Positions 15,511 through 24,143 of a stretch of DNA of 64,000 nucleotides are shown one piece after another. This DNA comes from Pseudidiomarina aquimaris (lineage in GTDB: Bacteria; Pseudomonadota; Gammaproteobacteria; Enterobacterales; Alteromonadaceae). Position 1 is the stretch's first letter; each line of letters starts with the position of its first letter. Position numbers and translations under genes: made by a program. The notes below the pieces were generated by a model. The model did no database searches and was not told where the DNA came from. It saw only the letters and a list, made by a program, of their open reading frames with translations. Location of the stretch: NCBI RefSeq assembly GCF_003987395.1, contig NZ_PIPT01000009.1:93578-157577 (forward strand), given 5' to 3'.

Positions 15511-16290
15511 TCACTGACCATTAGATTTTAAATGTTCAGCTACTTTTCTTAAATCTTTAAGTGTTTCAGGAGTTGTTTCACCTGTTTTAGTTACGCTTTC
15601 AACCTCACCAGCCCTAGGTCCTTTCGGAATAACATTGTTTTTATACGCCTGAACATGAGGAGTAGGTACTTCTCCTTTGCCTTTTACAAAATGAGATTTA
15701 CCTTTTAGATCAACTCTGACATGTCCATCTTTTGTTTTCATTGTAACGCTATTTTTATTGCCATTTCGTTTTACCAAACTCTTAGCGTACCGTTTAAGTC
15801 CTCGTTTTATTGCTACAGCGCCTAATTTTAAGGCTCCAACTGCGGATACCATGCCTTCAGCTTGCACTGTGCTAATATCAAGTCGCTCTTGTTGGCTCAT
15901 ATTGCCTTTGGCTACATCCATATCCAAATGCTTTGCCTCTACCATCAAGCGAGTTTCGCATCCATCTGGGTCAGTGTACTTATAAGGATTATTATTAGCG
16001 TATGCATAACGGTTGAATCCATGTATTCCACCTGTGCGACTGAGATGGCTTACAGAATCAACAGGATCATTCGAATAGAAACGCCCAATTACTGGATCAT
16101 AGTATCGTGCATGCATATAACTTAAGCCGGTCGCATCATCTTTAATATGACCGGTAAAGCCAGCTACGTCCTGATTGGCAGTGACATCATTAAGAGCTTC
16201 GCCGTAAGGCGTGTACGCTTCCTGCCAGAGAATCGCACCGCTGCTGTCCGTTCCACTTTGTGCACTACCACAGCCCTCCGGAGGCAGAGG
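15511..16290 (-). pseudogene. Orphan Rhs C-terminal fragment with polymorphic toxin domain
   Basis: The frame is open from a stop at 16291-16293 and encodes up to 259 residues. The first recognisable part (from about 16250) is the end of an Rhs shell: SSGAILWQEAYTPYGE, then GFTGHIKDDATGLSYMHARYYDP and GRFYSNDPVD, then the boundary motif YKYTDPDG. All upstream Rhs/YD repeats are missing, so this is a displaced tip. The variable domain that follows (about 140 residues) ends with RVDLKGKSHF...VPTPHVQAYKNN, which resembles polymorphic toxin type 24; that match is from memory. Without its shell it may be silent. An internal ATG at 16116 could start a 201-residue toxin-only product. Confidence 0.8.
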
Positions 16291-16291
16291 T

Positions 16292-16326
16292 CATCGACCA
16301 GTTGCTGAACTGGTCGGTGTCTTTTT
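16292..16326 (+). terminator. Strong hairpin with plus-strand T-tract, no cognate gene
   Basis: CATCGACCAGTT (16292-16303) pairs with AACTGGTCGGTG (16308-16319) over 12 bp with a GCTG loop. TCTTTTT follows on the plus strand. No plus-strand gene leads into it, so it may be the relic of a terminator from a deleted gene at the Rhs junction. It lies 39 bp past the ppiC stop and could also help end the nar transcript. Confidence 0.55.
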
Positions 16327-16358
16327 GTATGGAGATGAAAAACCTCCGACGTTCGAAC

Positions 16359-17126
16359 TCACTGCAGCAACGGAGAATCCGAAACAGCAAAATCAAAGCC
16401 TTTGATTTCAGCGGCTTGAATGAGTGTGTGGATGTATTGCGCGACGGCTTTACGTTCGACTTTCTCGTTCAAGTAGGCGGCGATTTTGTCTTTTACGGCC
16501 TCGTACGGGAGCTGCTTGCCCTCGATCTTGCGGTCGACGGCGACCACGTGGAAGCCGTAGCGGGTTTCGACGGGGTTGGGGAGTAGCCCTGCGTTGGCGG
16601 TGAAGACTTGGCGCTCGAATTCAGCGACGGTTTGGCCGCGGCTGATTTGGCCTAAGCTGCCAGCGGTCGCGGCAGAGGGACAGGCTGAATGCTGCTGCGC
16701 TAGACGCGCGAAGTCATCGCCTTCGCCTAACTGCTTGATGATTTGCTCGGCCATCATTTTCGCATTGACGCGATCGAGCTCGTCATCTGGTGCCGCAGCC
16801 AACAAAATATGGCGAACTTCCAACAACGGTGACGTGGTAAAACGCTCCGGGTTCTGCTGGTAGTAGGTTTCACAGGCTTGGTCATCGGCTTCAGGGATGT
16901 CCACTTCGCGCTCCAGCAAGGCCGCTAAAAAGTCGTCATCACTGGCGTCTTTGTTTTCGTCTTTTACGTGCAGCCCGAGTTCGGCTGCACGTTGACGGAA
17001 CAATTCACCAATCACCAGTGACTCTGCGGCTTTGGCCATGGCTTGCTGCTGGCTATCCGCCGGATGGTATTGCATTTCAACCAATATCGCCGGCTCATCA
17101 ATAGTGGTGTGGTTCACTTGAATCAT
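16359..17126 (-). CDS. PpiC-type peptidyl-prolyl isomerase of the nar operon
   Basis: A 255-residue parvulin-like isomerase. The PpiC domain (LEVRHILLAA near residue 101 to GYGFHVV-type strand near 190, here TRYGFHVVAVDRK) is flanked by N- and C-terminal helical arms as in NifM/SurA-like proteins. There is no signal peptide, so it is cytoplasmic. It is the last gene of narGHJI, 11 bp after narI, with GGAG before the ATG. The same gene ends nar operons in pseudomonads, where a folding role for nitrate reductase has been suggested (inference). Confidence 0.88.
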   Translation of the reverse strand: MIQVNHTTIDEPAILVEMQYHPADSQQQAMAKAAESLVIGELFRQRAAELGLHVKDENKDASDDDFLAALLEREVDIPEADDQACETYYQQNPERFTTSPLLEVRHILLAAAPDDELDRVNAKMMAEQIIKQLGEGDDFARLAQQHSACPSAATAGSLGQISRGQTVAEFERQVFTANAGLLPNPVETRYGFHVVAVDRKIEGKQLPYEAVKDKIAAYLNEKVERKAVAQYIHTLIQAAEIKGFDFAVSDSPLLQ

Positions 17127-17137
17127 AATGCGACTCC

Positions 17138-17827
17138 TTAGCGCGCCGCTTTTTGCCGCACGATTTGATGCTGACGGCGAAGGTACTGCACCGGCACGCT
17201 AAACATGTGCACCAAACGGGTGAACGGGAATACCAAGAAAATGGTGAGACCGAGGGTTATGTGCAACTTGAAGATCCAGTGCACATCGGTCATCGCCGCG
17301 ACTGCTGTGGTAGCGTCAAAGGTCAGGGTATTTTGTGCCCAGGCCATCAATAGCAGCATGGTTGAACCATCCATATGACCGAGTGATACAAAAATCGACA
17401 GGAGGCCCAGGATTAATTGTGCGTAGAGCAACAACAGAATCGTGATATCCATAGTGCTGCTGTTGGCACGGATACGCGGATTTTTCAGGCGACGCACAAT
17501 TAAAATAGTCATGCCATAAAAGCAAACAATACCTGCCAAGCCACCGGCAACAATAGCAATAAGCTGCTTAGTGCCAGCACTAATACCCAACACATGCCAA
17601 ACCTCGCCCGGAGTTAACAGGCCGACAAAGTGACCGGCAAAGATCGCTAGAATACCGATATGGAACGCAATACTACCGCGACGCAGTTGCTTCTTTTCAA
17701 GCAGCTGGCTGGAGCTGGTTTTCCAAGTAAATTGCTCACGGTCGTAACGCATCCAGGTACCGATGATCATGACCGCCAACGCAATGTAAGGGTAGATGCC
17801 AAAGAAAAACGTGTTTAAATAACTCAT
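17138..17827 (-). CDS. narI: Respiratory nitrate reductase gamma subunit NarI
   Basis: Membrane cytochrome b that oxidises quinol and passes electrons to NarH. The 229-residue protein has five predicted membrane helices. Heme ligands are visible as the two histidines in FHIGILAIFAGHF near residues 57-67, and as HITLGLTIFLVFPFTRLVH near residue 188. The start at 17827 has AAGGAG. It follows narJ by 10 bp. The quinol donor would be ubiquinol, made anaerobically by UbiUVT, or menaquinol. Confidence 0.96.
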   Translation of the reverse strand: MSYLNTFFFGIYPYIALAVMIIGTWMRYDREQFTWKTSSSQLLEKKQLRRGSIAFHIGILAIFAGHFVGLLTPGEVWHVLGISAGTKQLIAIVAGGLAGIVCFYGMTILIVRRLKNPRIRANSSTMDITILLLLYAQLILGLLSIFVSLGHMDGSTMLLLMAWAQNTLTFDATTAVAAMTDVHWIFKLHITLGLTIFLVFPFTRLVHMFSVPVQYLRRQHQIVRQKAAR

Positions 17828-17837
17828 GACTTGCTCC

Positions 17838-18566
17838 TTAGACGTCCGCGGCGTTTTTCACGTTGCTGAGTTGATCAAGATTCAATGGTACATACTGGTC
17901 CCGACGCTGACCTTCCGCCGGGCGATTTTGCGCGGTCGGACAGGTGCTGGTGGCGTCATTGCCGGTAAAGGTCACCATTTCTTCTTCCCAGACTTTGTCG
18001 AGTTCTTTCGGCGTGTCGTCACGCTTTTCAGATTCGACTTGCGCACGCACATCGCTTAAATCGATTTCAACTTGCGCCAGCTCCAACAGGCTCTTGAACA
18101 GCACCGCGTAGTCACTTTCGCGCTGCTCCAAGCGTGCCGCCAAAACTGCCAAAATGTGCGCCACTTCAGCTAAGCCCTCGCGCGCGTTGTCGTCGCCTTG
18201 GGTGGCCAAGAATTCGAGATACAACGGAATGTAATCTGGCAATTCTTTGACGCCGATTTCCAAGCCTGCTTGTTGATACTGTTGCATCAAATCAACCATG
18301 GCTTGGCCGCGATCACGTGATTCGCCATGCACGTGTTCAAACAACAACAATGACAGCGAACGGCCACGCTCGAATAAGCCGTCGTATTCCGACTGCCAAT
18401 CCATAAGGTCGCCGCTAGTGCGGCGTACGATGAAGTCATCGAGGGCCTCTTGTTGCGCTGTACTCAGTGCCGAAGCACGCACCAAAGTGCGTAACTCCGG
18501 CACTACTTCGAGCAGTTCTACTTTCGGGTAGTCGAGTAACAGTGAAATCACTTGTAAAACTTGCAT
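17838..18566 (-). CDS. narJ: Nitrate reductase assembly chaperone NarJ
   Basis: Cytoplasmic TorD-family chaperone that holds apo-NarG until molybdenum cofactor and FS0 are inserted. It is 242 residues with the NarJ helical core (SLLLFEHVHGESRDRGQAM near residue 72, then LPDYIPLYLEFLA near 109). The C-terminal third is acidic and low-complexity, as in other family members. GGAG precedes the ATG. It lies between narH and narI, the standard order. Confidence 0.95.
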   Translation of the reverse strand: MQVLQVISLLLDYPKVELLEVVPELRTLVRASALSTAQQEALDDFIVRRTSGDLMDWQSEYDGLFERGRSLSLLLFEHVHGESRDRGQAMVDLMQQYQQAGLEIGVKELPDYIPLYLEFLATQGDDNAREGLAEVAHILAVLAARLEQRESDYAVLFKSLLELAQVEIDLSDVRAQVESEKRDDTPKELDKVWEEEMVTFTGNDATSTCPTAQNRPAEGQRRDQYVPLNLDQLSNVKNAADV

Positions 18567-18570
18567 GGGA

Positions 18571-20106
18571 TTACTCCTTCACCGTTACAGGGATGACTTG
18601 GCGGACGCTTTGTTTTTTCGCGCCAAACAAGTTCACGTCGTTATTGCCATCGCTACAGCCATTGCCGAAGGTAAAGCCACAGCTACCCTTCAGGTCATAG
18701 GCATTTTCAGCGTAAGCACGGTGACTGGTTGGAATCACGAAACGATCTTCGTAATTTGCCAGCGCCATGTAACGGTACATTTCTTCCACTTGCTGCTGGG
18801 TCAAACCGACTTGCTTCAAAACTTCTAAGTCTTCGACACCATCGACGTTCTGGCTACGTTTGTAAGCACGCATGGCAATCATGCGTTCTAACGCGCGCAC
18901 AATCGGAAATTCATCACCAGCGGTGAGCATATTTGCCAAATAACGCAGCGGAATCCGTAGCGACTTCAGATCCGGAATTTCACCGTTCATACCCACGTGG
19001 CCGGCTTCCACCGCACTTTGGATCGGTGACAGCGGTGGCACGTACCACACCATGGGTAAGGTGCGGTATTCAGGGTGCAATGGCAGTGCAACTTTCCATT
19101 GCATAGCCATCATGTACACCGGTGAGCGCTGAGCGGCTGTAATCCAGTTCTCAGCAATGCCTTCTTTGCGCGCAGCCGCTTGTACTTCTGGATCGTGTGG
19201 ATCTAAGAAGATATCTAGCTGGGCTTGATAGAGGTCTTGCTCGTTTGGTGTGTTGGCTGCTTCTTCGATGCGGTCGGCATCGTACAACAACACGCCCAAG
19301 TAACGGATACGGCCGACACAAGTTTCTGAACAGGTGGTTGGTTGCCCTGCTTCGATACGCGGAAAACAGAAGGTACATTTTTCTGATTTACCGGTTTTCC
19401 AGTTGTAGTAAATCTTCTTGTACGGACAGCCCGACACACACATGCGCCAGCCACGACACTTGTCTTGGTCAATCAAGACGATACCGTCTTCTTCACGTTT
19501 GTAGATGGCGCCTGACGGGCAAGCGGCCACACACGCAGGGTTCAAACAGTGCTCACACAAGCGTGGCAAGTACATCATGAAGGTCTTTTCAAACTGACCA
19601 TAGATGTCTTTTTGCACCACTTCGTCGAAGTTCTTGTCTTTCTTACGCTTGGCAAACTCAGTACCGAGAATTTCTTCCCAGTTCGGGCCCCACTCGATCT
19701 TCTCCATGCGCTGACCAGAGATCAGTGAGCGTGGACGCGCAACCGGTTGGTGCTTGCTGTCTTTTGCGGTGTGCAAGTGTTGGTAATCAAAATCAAACGG
19801 CTCGTAGTAGTCGTCAATTTCAGGCAAATCTGGGTTGGCGAAAATATTCGCCAACACCCGACGCTTGGCACCGATTTTCAGTTCCAAGTTACCTTTTTTA
19901 TTGCGGATCCAGCCGCCATTCCATTTGTCTTGGTTTTCCCATTCTTTTGGAAAACCGACGCCAGGCTTGGTCTCAACGTTGTTAAACCAAGCGTATTCAA
20001 CGCCTTCGCGTGATGTCCAAACATTCTTACAAGTGATGGAGCAGGTATGACAACCAATACACTTGTCCAAATTTAGCACCATGCCAATTTGAGCTCTTAC
20101 TTTCAT
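18571..20106 (-). CDS. narH: Respiratory nitrate reductase beta subunit NarH
   Basis: Electron-transfer subunit between NarI and NarG, facing the cytoplasm. The 511-residue protein carries four cysteine clusters: CIGCHTCSITCKNVW near residue 16, CEHCLNPACVAACP near residue 184, CRGWRMCVSGCP near residue 217, and CTFCFPR...CSETCVGR near residues 244-270. In the third group Trp replaces a Cys (CRGW), as in the 3Fe-4S cluster of E. coli NarH. It starts 21 bp after narG ends, with GAGG upstream. Confidence 0.97.
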   Translation of the reverse strand: MKVRAQIGMVLNLDKCIGCHTCSITCKNVWTSREGVEYAWFNNVETKPGVGFPKEWENQDKWNGGWIRNKKGNLELKIGAKRRVLANIFANPDLPEIDDYYEPFDFDYQHLHTAKDSKHQPVARPRSLISGQRMEKIEWGPNWEEILGTEFAKRKKDKNFDEVVQKDIYGQFEKTFMMYLPRLCEHCLNPACVAACPSGAIYKREEDGIVLIDQDKCRGWRMCVSGCPYKKIYYNWKTGKSEKCTFCFPRIEAGQPTTCSETCVGRIRYLGVLLYDADRIEEAANTPNEQDLYQAQLDIFLDPHDPEVQAAARKEGIAENWITAAQRSPVYMMAMQWKVALPLHPEYRTLPMVWYVPPLSPIQSAVEAGHVGMNGEIPDLKSLRIPLRYLANMLTAGDEFPIVRALERMIAMRAYKRSQNVDGVEDLEVLKQVGLTQQQVEEMYRYMALANYEDRFVIPTSHRAYAENAYDLKGSCGFTFGNGCSDGNNDVNLFGAKKQSVRQVIPVTVKE

Positions 20107-20127
20107 GGTAACGTCCTCACTCCAACC

Positions 20128-23100
20128 TTATTCAGTGTCCAACCAGTCGACTTTGTCCATCTTGCGGACCACCACGAACTCATCGCGGTTACAGCCAACG
20201 GTGCCGTAATAGTTAAAGCCATAGGCTTGTTGTGCGTAGCCGCCAATCATGTGGGTCGGCTTCATGACCGCACGGGTCACTGAGTTGTGAATACCGCCGC
20301 GGGTACCGGTTAACTCTGAACCTGGTACGTTCACGATCCGCTCTTGCGCGTGGTACATCATGCTCATGCCTTCAGGGACACGTTGCGAGACCACCGCACG
20401 GGCGCTAATCGAGCCGTTCACGTTGAAGATTTCGATCCAGTCGTTGTCTTCAATACCAGCAGCTTTGGCGTCAATTTCACTCAGCCAGACAATCGGGCCA
20501 CCGCGCGACAAGGTCAGCATCAGCAAGTTGTCAGAGTAGGTGCTGTGAATACCCCATTTTTGGTGCGGGGTGATCCAGTTCAGTACGATCTCTTTGTTGC
20601 CGTTGCCTTGCTTGTTCAGCACCGGCTCAACGGTTTTCAGGTTAATCGGTGGCTTGTAAGCACACAGGGTTTCACCGAAATCGCGCATCCACTCATGATC
20701 TTGGTAGAACTGCTGACGACCTGTGATGGTGCGCCATGGAATCAACTCGTGAACGTTGGTGTAACCGGCGTTGTACGATACATGCTCGTCTTCCAAGCCA
20801 GACCACGTCGGTGACGAAATGATCTTGCGCGGTTGTGCGACGATGTCGCGGAAGCGGATCTTCTCTTCCTCTTTTGGCTTGGCCAGATGCGTATGGTCAC
20901 GGCCGGTGAATTCACCGAGTGCTTGCCACGCTTTTACCGCCACATGACCATTGGTTTCTGGCGCCAATGACAAAATCACTTCACAGGCATCAATGGCACT
21001 ATCAATGACAGGGCGACCTTTGTTGGCGCCTTCTTCATGATGAACACGGTTCAGTTTGCCTAAGAAGTCAACTTCTTCTTGGGTATTCCAATTGATGCCT
21101 TTACCACCATTGCCAAGCTTGTCCATCAGCGGACCGAGCGAGGTGAAACGGTGATAGGTATTCGGGTAATCACGTTCAACCACGTTGATGTTCGGCATGG
21201 TGACGCCAGGCACAGCTTCACACTCGCCCTTCCACCACGCTTTCACGCCATACGGTTGGGCAATTTCGCCCGGCGAGTCATGCATGATAGGAGTGGTCAC
21301 TACATCTGTTTCGACCCCTAGGTGGCCTTGGCACACACGCGAGAATTCTTTTGCGATGCCTTTGAAAATATCCCAGTCACTGCGCGCTTCCCACACTGGA
21401 TCAACAGCTGCGGTTAGTGGGTGAATAAACGGATGCATGTCCGAGGTATTCATGTCGTCTTTTTCATACCAAGTTGCCGTTGGCAACACGATGTCTGAAT
21501 ACAAGCAGGTGGTCGACATACGGAAGTCCAACGTCACCCACAAATCGACTTTGCCTTCTGCGCCTTCATCGACCCATTCGACGTCTTCCGGTTTCTTACC
21601 ACCGAAGTCACCAAGGTCTTTGCCAAGCAAGCCGTGTTTGGTGCCCAGGAAGTGCTTGAGCATGTACTCGTGACCTTTACCTGAAGAACCAAGCAAGTTG
21701 GAGCGCCAGATAAACATGTTACGCGGGAAGTTTTTTGGATCGTCCGGCTGCTCACAAGCAAACTTCAGCTTGCCGCCTTTCAGTTGCTCAACAATGTAAT
21801 CCTTTACATCAACACCGGCTTTTTCTGCCGCAGCCGCAAGGCCTAATGGGTTGGTACCCAACTGTGGCGCTGACGGCAACCAGCCCATGCGTTCTGCGCG
21901 GGTGTTGTAGTCAATGATCGAGCTTTGCCACTTGTTCTTGTCGGCTAACGGCGACACGACTTCGCTCATGTCGAGTTTCTCGTAGCGCCACTGGCTTGAG
22001 TGGTTGTAGAAGAACGAAGTACCGTTCATGTGGCGAGGTGGACGCTGCCAGTCAAGGCCAAACGCCAATGGCTGCCAGCCAGTTTGTGGACGCAGTTTTT
22101 CTTGGCCTACATAGTGCGCCCAACCGCCGCCGGATTGACCGATACAGCCACACATCATCAGCATGTTGATCAAGCCACGGTAGCTCATGTCCATGTGGTA
22201 CCAGTGGTTCAAAGCAGCACCCACGATCACCATCGAACGACCTTTGGTCTTGTCAGCGTTGCGCGCAAACTCAGTGGCCACACGGATCACGTCAGCGGGT
22301 TTAACGCCAGTGATGTGTTCCTGCCATGCTGGCGTATAAGGTACGTCATCTTCGTAGCTCTGCGCACGGTTCGGATCGTTGCTGCCATCGTCAACGCCGT
22401 ACTGCGCCAACATCAAGTCGTAAACAGTCGCAACCAATGCGGTTTCGCCATTAGCGAGTTCCACACGCTTGGCTGGAATACGGCGTACTTGCACTTCATC
22501 ATGATGGGTGTGTTGGAAATAATCGTATTCGTGCGGTGCTGCACCGAAATACGGGAAGCCCACTTCGACCACTTCGTCATGACCGTCTTTCAGACTGAGT
22601 TGCAGGTCAACATCGCCACCTTGGTCTTTTTGCTCAAGGTTCCATTTACCTTTTTCGCCCCAGCGATAACCAATCGCACCGTTCGGGCTGGTCAGACGCT
22701 GGTCCGCGGCATTAATGGCAATGGTTTTCCAATCAGGATTGTTTGCTTCGCCGAGGTTATCGACCAAGTCTGCAGCACGTAAGAAGCGACCTTGCTTGAG
22801 CACCTTCTCGCCTGGCTCAAGCATGACTAACATCGGCATGTCGGTGTAGCGCTTCACGTAGTCTTGGAAGTAGCTACTTTGTTGATTCACATAGTATTCT
22901 TTCAAGATGACATGACCGAACGCCATCGCCAAGGCTGAGTCGGTACCTTGACGCGGCGCCAGCCACGTGTCACCAAACTTCGACGCTTCTGAATAGTCCG
23001 AAGTGATAACGCAGGTTTTGGTGCCCTTATAACGAACTTCAGTTAAGAAGTGAGCATCAGGCGTACGGGTTTGCGGAACGTTTGAGCCCCACACAATAAT

Positions 23101-23847
23101 ATAGTTTGAGTTATACCAGTCGGCTGACTCAGGCACGTCGGTTTGCTCACCCCAAATCTGTGGAGAGGCTGGCGGCAAATCACAGTACCAGTCGTAGAAA
23201 CTTAAGCAGTTACCGCCGATTAGCGATAGATAGCGTGCGCCAGCCGCATACGACACCATCGACATAGCAGGAATTGGCGAGAAACCACTGATGCGGTCAG
23301 GTCCGTAGGTTTTGGCGGTATACACGTTACTCGCGGCAATCAGTTCGTTGACTTCTTCCCAGCTTGCCCGCACAAAACCACCTAAGCCACGACGTTCTTT
23401 GTAGCTCTTGGCTTTCACTGGATCGGTAACAATAGACTCCCACGCTTGCACTGGGTCTTTGTGTTGCTCCTTCGCGTCACGCCACAATTCCATCAACTTT
23501 TGACGCATCTTCGGGTATTTCAAGCGGTTGGCGCTGTAGATGTACCAAGAGTAACTTGCGCCTCGTGGACAGCCGCGCGGTTCGTGATTTGGTAGGTCTG
23601 GACGTGTACGTGGATAGTCGGTTTGTTGGGTTTCCCAAGTGACCAAACCGTCTTTCACGTAGATTTTCCAACTACAGGAACCGGTACAGTTCACGCCGTG
23701 AGTCGAGCGCACTACTTTGTCGTGCTGCCAACGCTGACGATAGCCGTTTTCCCAAGTGCGATCTTGGTCAGTTGTTACCCCATGCCCATCGGCAAAAGGT
23801 TCTTTGCGGGTTTTGAAAAACCGCAATTTGTCGAGTAGATGACTCAT
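20128..23847 (-). CDS. narG: Respiratory nitrate reductase alpha subunit NarG
   Basis: Catalytic molybdo-bis-PGD subunit that reduces nitrate to nitrite. It has 1239 residues, as usual for NarG. The FS0 motif is H-x3-C-x3-C (STHGVNCTGSCSWK near residue 49) with the fourth ligand in PRGCPRGASYSWY. The molybdenum-ligand aspartate lies in LSFYDWYCDLPPASP near residue 222. There is no twin-arginine signal, as for cytoplasm-facing NarG. The start at 23847 follows AGGAG. Upstream lies a NarL 7-2-7 site. A long open frame on the opposite strand inside this gene is a shadow. Confidence 0.97.
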   Translation of the reverse strand: MSHLLDKLRFFKTRKEPFADGHGVTTDQDRTWENGYRQRWQHDKVVRSTHGVNCTGSCSWKIYVKDGLVTWETQQTDYPRTRPDLPNHEPRGCPRGASYSWYIYSANRLKYPKMRQKLMELWRDAKEQHKDPVQAWESIVTDPVKAKSYKERRGLGGFVRASWEEVNELIAASNVYTAKTYGPDRISGFSPIPAMSMVSYAAGARYLSLIGGNCLSFYDWYCDLPPASPQIWGEQTDVPESADWYNSNYIIVWGSNVPQTRTPDAHFLTEVRYKGTKTCVITSDYSEASKFGDTWLAPRQGTDSALAMAFGHVILKEYYVNQQSSYFQDYVKRYTDMPMLVMLEPGEKVLKQGRFLRAADLVDNLGEANNPDWKTIAINAADQRLTSPNGAIGYRWGEKGKWNLEQKDQGGDVDLQLSLKDGHDEVVEVGFPYFGAAPHEYDYFQHTHHDEVQVRRIPAKRVELANGETALVATVYDLMLAQYGVDDGSNDPNRAQSYEDDVPYTPAWQEHITGVKPADVIRVATEFARNADKTKGRSMVIVGAALNHWYHMDMSYRGLINMLMMCGCIGQSGGGWAHYVGQEKLRPQTGWQPLAFGLDWQRPPRHMNGTSFFYNHSSQWRYEKLDMSEVVSPLADKNKWQSSIIDYNTRAERMGWLPSAPQLGTNPLGLAAAAEKAGVDVKDYIVEQLKGGKLKFACEQPDDPKNFPRNMFIWRSNLLGSSGKGHEYMLKHFLGTKHGLLGKDLGDFGGKKPEDVEWVDEGAEGKVDLWVTLDFRMSTTCLYSDIVLPTATWYEKDDMNTSDMHPFIHPLTAAVDPVWEARSDWDIFKGIAKEFSRVCQGHLGVETDVVTTPIMHDSPGEIAQPYGVKAWWKGECEAVPGVTMPNINVVERDYPNTYHRFTSLGPLMDKLGNGGKGINWNTQEEVDFLGKLNRVHHEEGANKGRPVIDSAIDACEVILSLAPETNGHVAVKAWQALGEFTGRDHTHLAKPKEEEKIRFRDIVAQPRKIISSPTWSGLEDEHVSYNAGYTNVHELIPWRTITGRQQFYQDHEWMRDFGETLCAYKPPINLKTVEPVLNKQGNGNKEIVLNWITPHQKWGIHSTYSDNLLMLTLSRGGPIVWLSEIDAKAAGIEDNDWIEIFNVNGSISARAVVSQRVPEGMSMMYHAQERIVNVPGSELTGTRGGIHNSVTRAVMKPTHMIGGYAQQAYGFNYYGTVGCNRDEFVVVRKMDKVDWLDTE

Positions 23848-23950
23848 CCTCAAACTCCTAGTAGATGTCGTTACGCGCTAAGTTTGGATCGGTCATCGTT
23901 GCAAAGCTATAGGTCGCCGGCGGTGCGAAATAGGGGGTATACGCCTTTTC

Positions 23951-23966
23951 TACCTCTTTTTGAGTA
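23951..23966 (-). promoter_or_regulatory. NarL/NarP 7-2-7 site upstream of narG
   Basis: TACCTCT-TT-TTGAGTA matches 13 of 14 bases of the inverted heptamers TACYYMT-N2-AKRRGTA, with exact 2-bp spacing. It lies about 105 bp before the narG ATG. Further single heptamers are AGAGGTA (24046-24052, perfect) and GGGGGTA (23929-23935, 6 of 7). No FNR box was found in the narG-narX interval, which is unusual for a narG promoter. The rest of 23848-24143 is AT-rich and otherwise featureless. Confidence 0.8.
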
Positions 23967-24143
23967 GGGTGTTTTTTGGCTAAATTATTGTTTTACAAAC
24001 AAATTGAAAAATTGCAGAAATTTCCATCATGTCGCGAAAAGCAAAAGAGGTAGCCCATTAAAGACGCTTGCCTAACCCCACCTGATGCAAGTGCAAGAAA
24101 TTACCGTTAAACTAGACTTAGTTTTTTGTTCAGCGAGTTTTTT

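Noticed and set aside
22000..22782. 260-codon open frame on the plus strand
   Set aside because: It lies wholly inside narG on the opposite strand, has no ribosome site and no recognisable protein features. It is a coding shadow.
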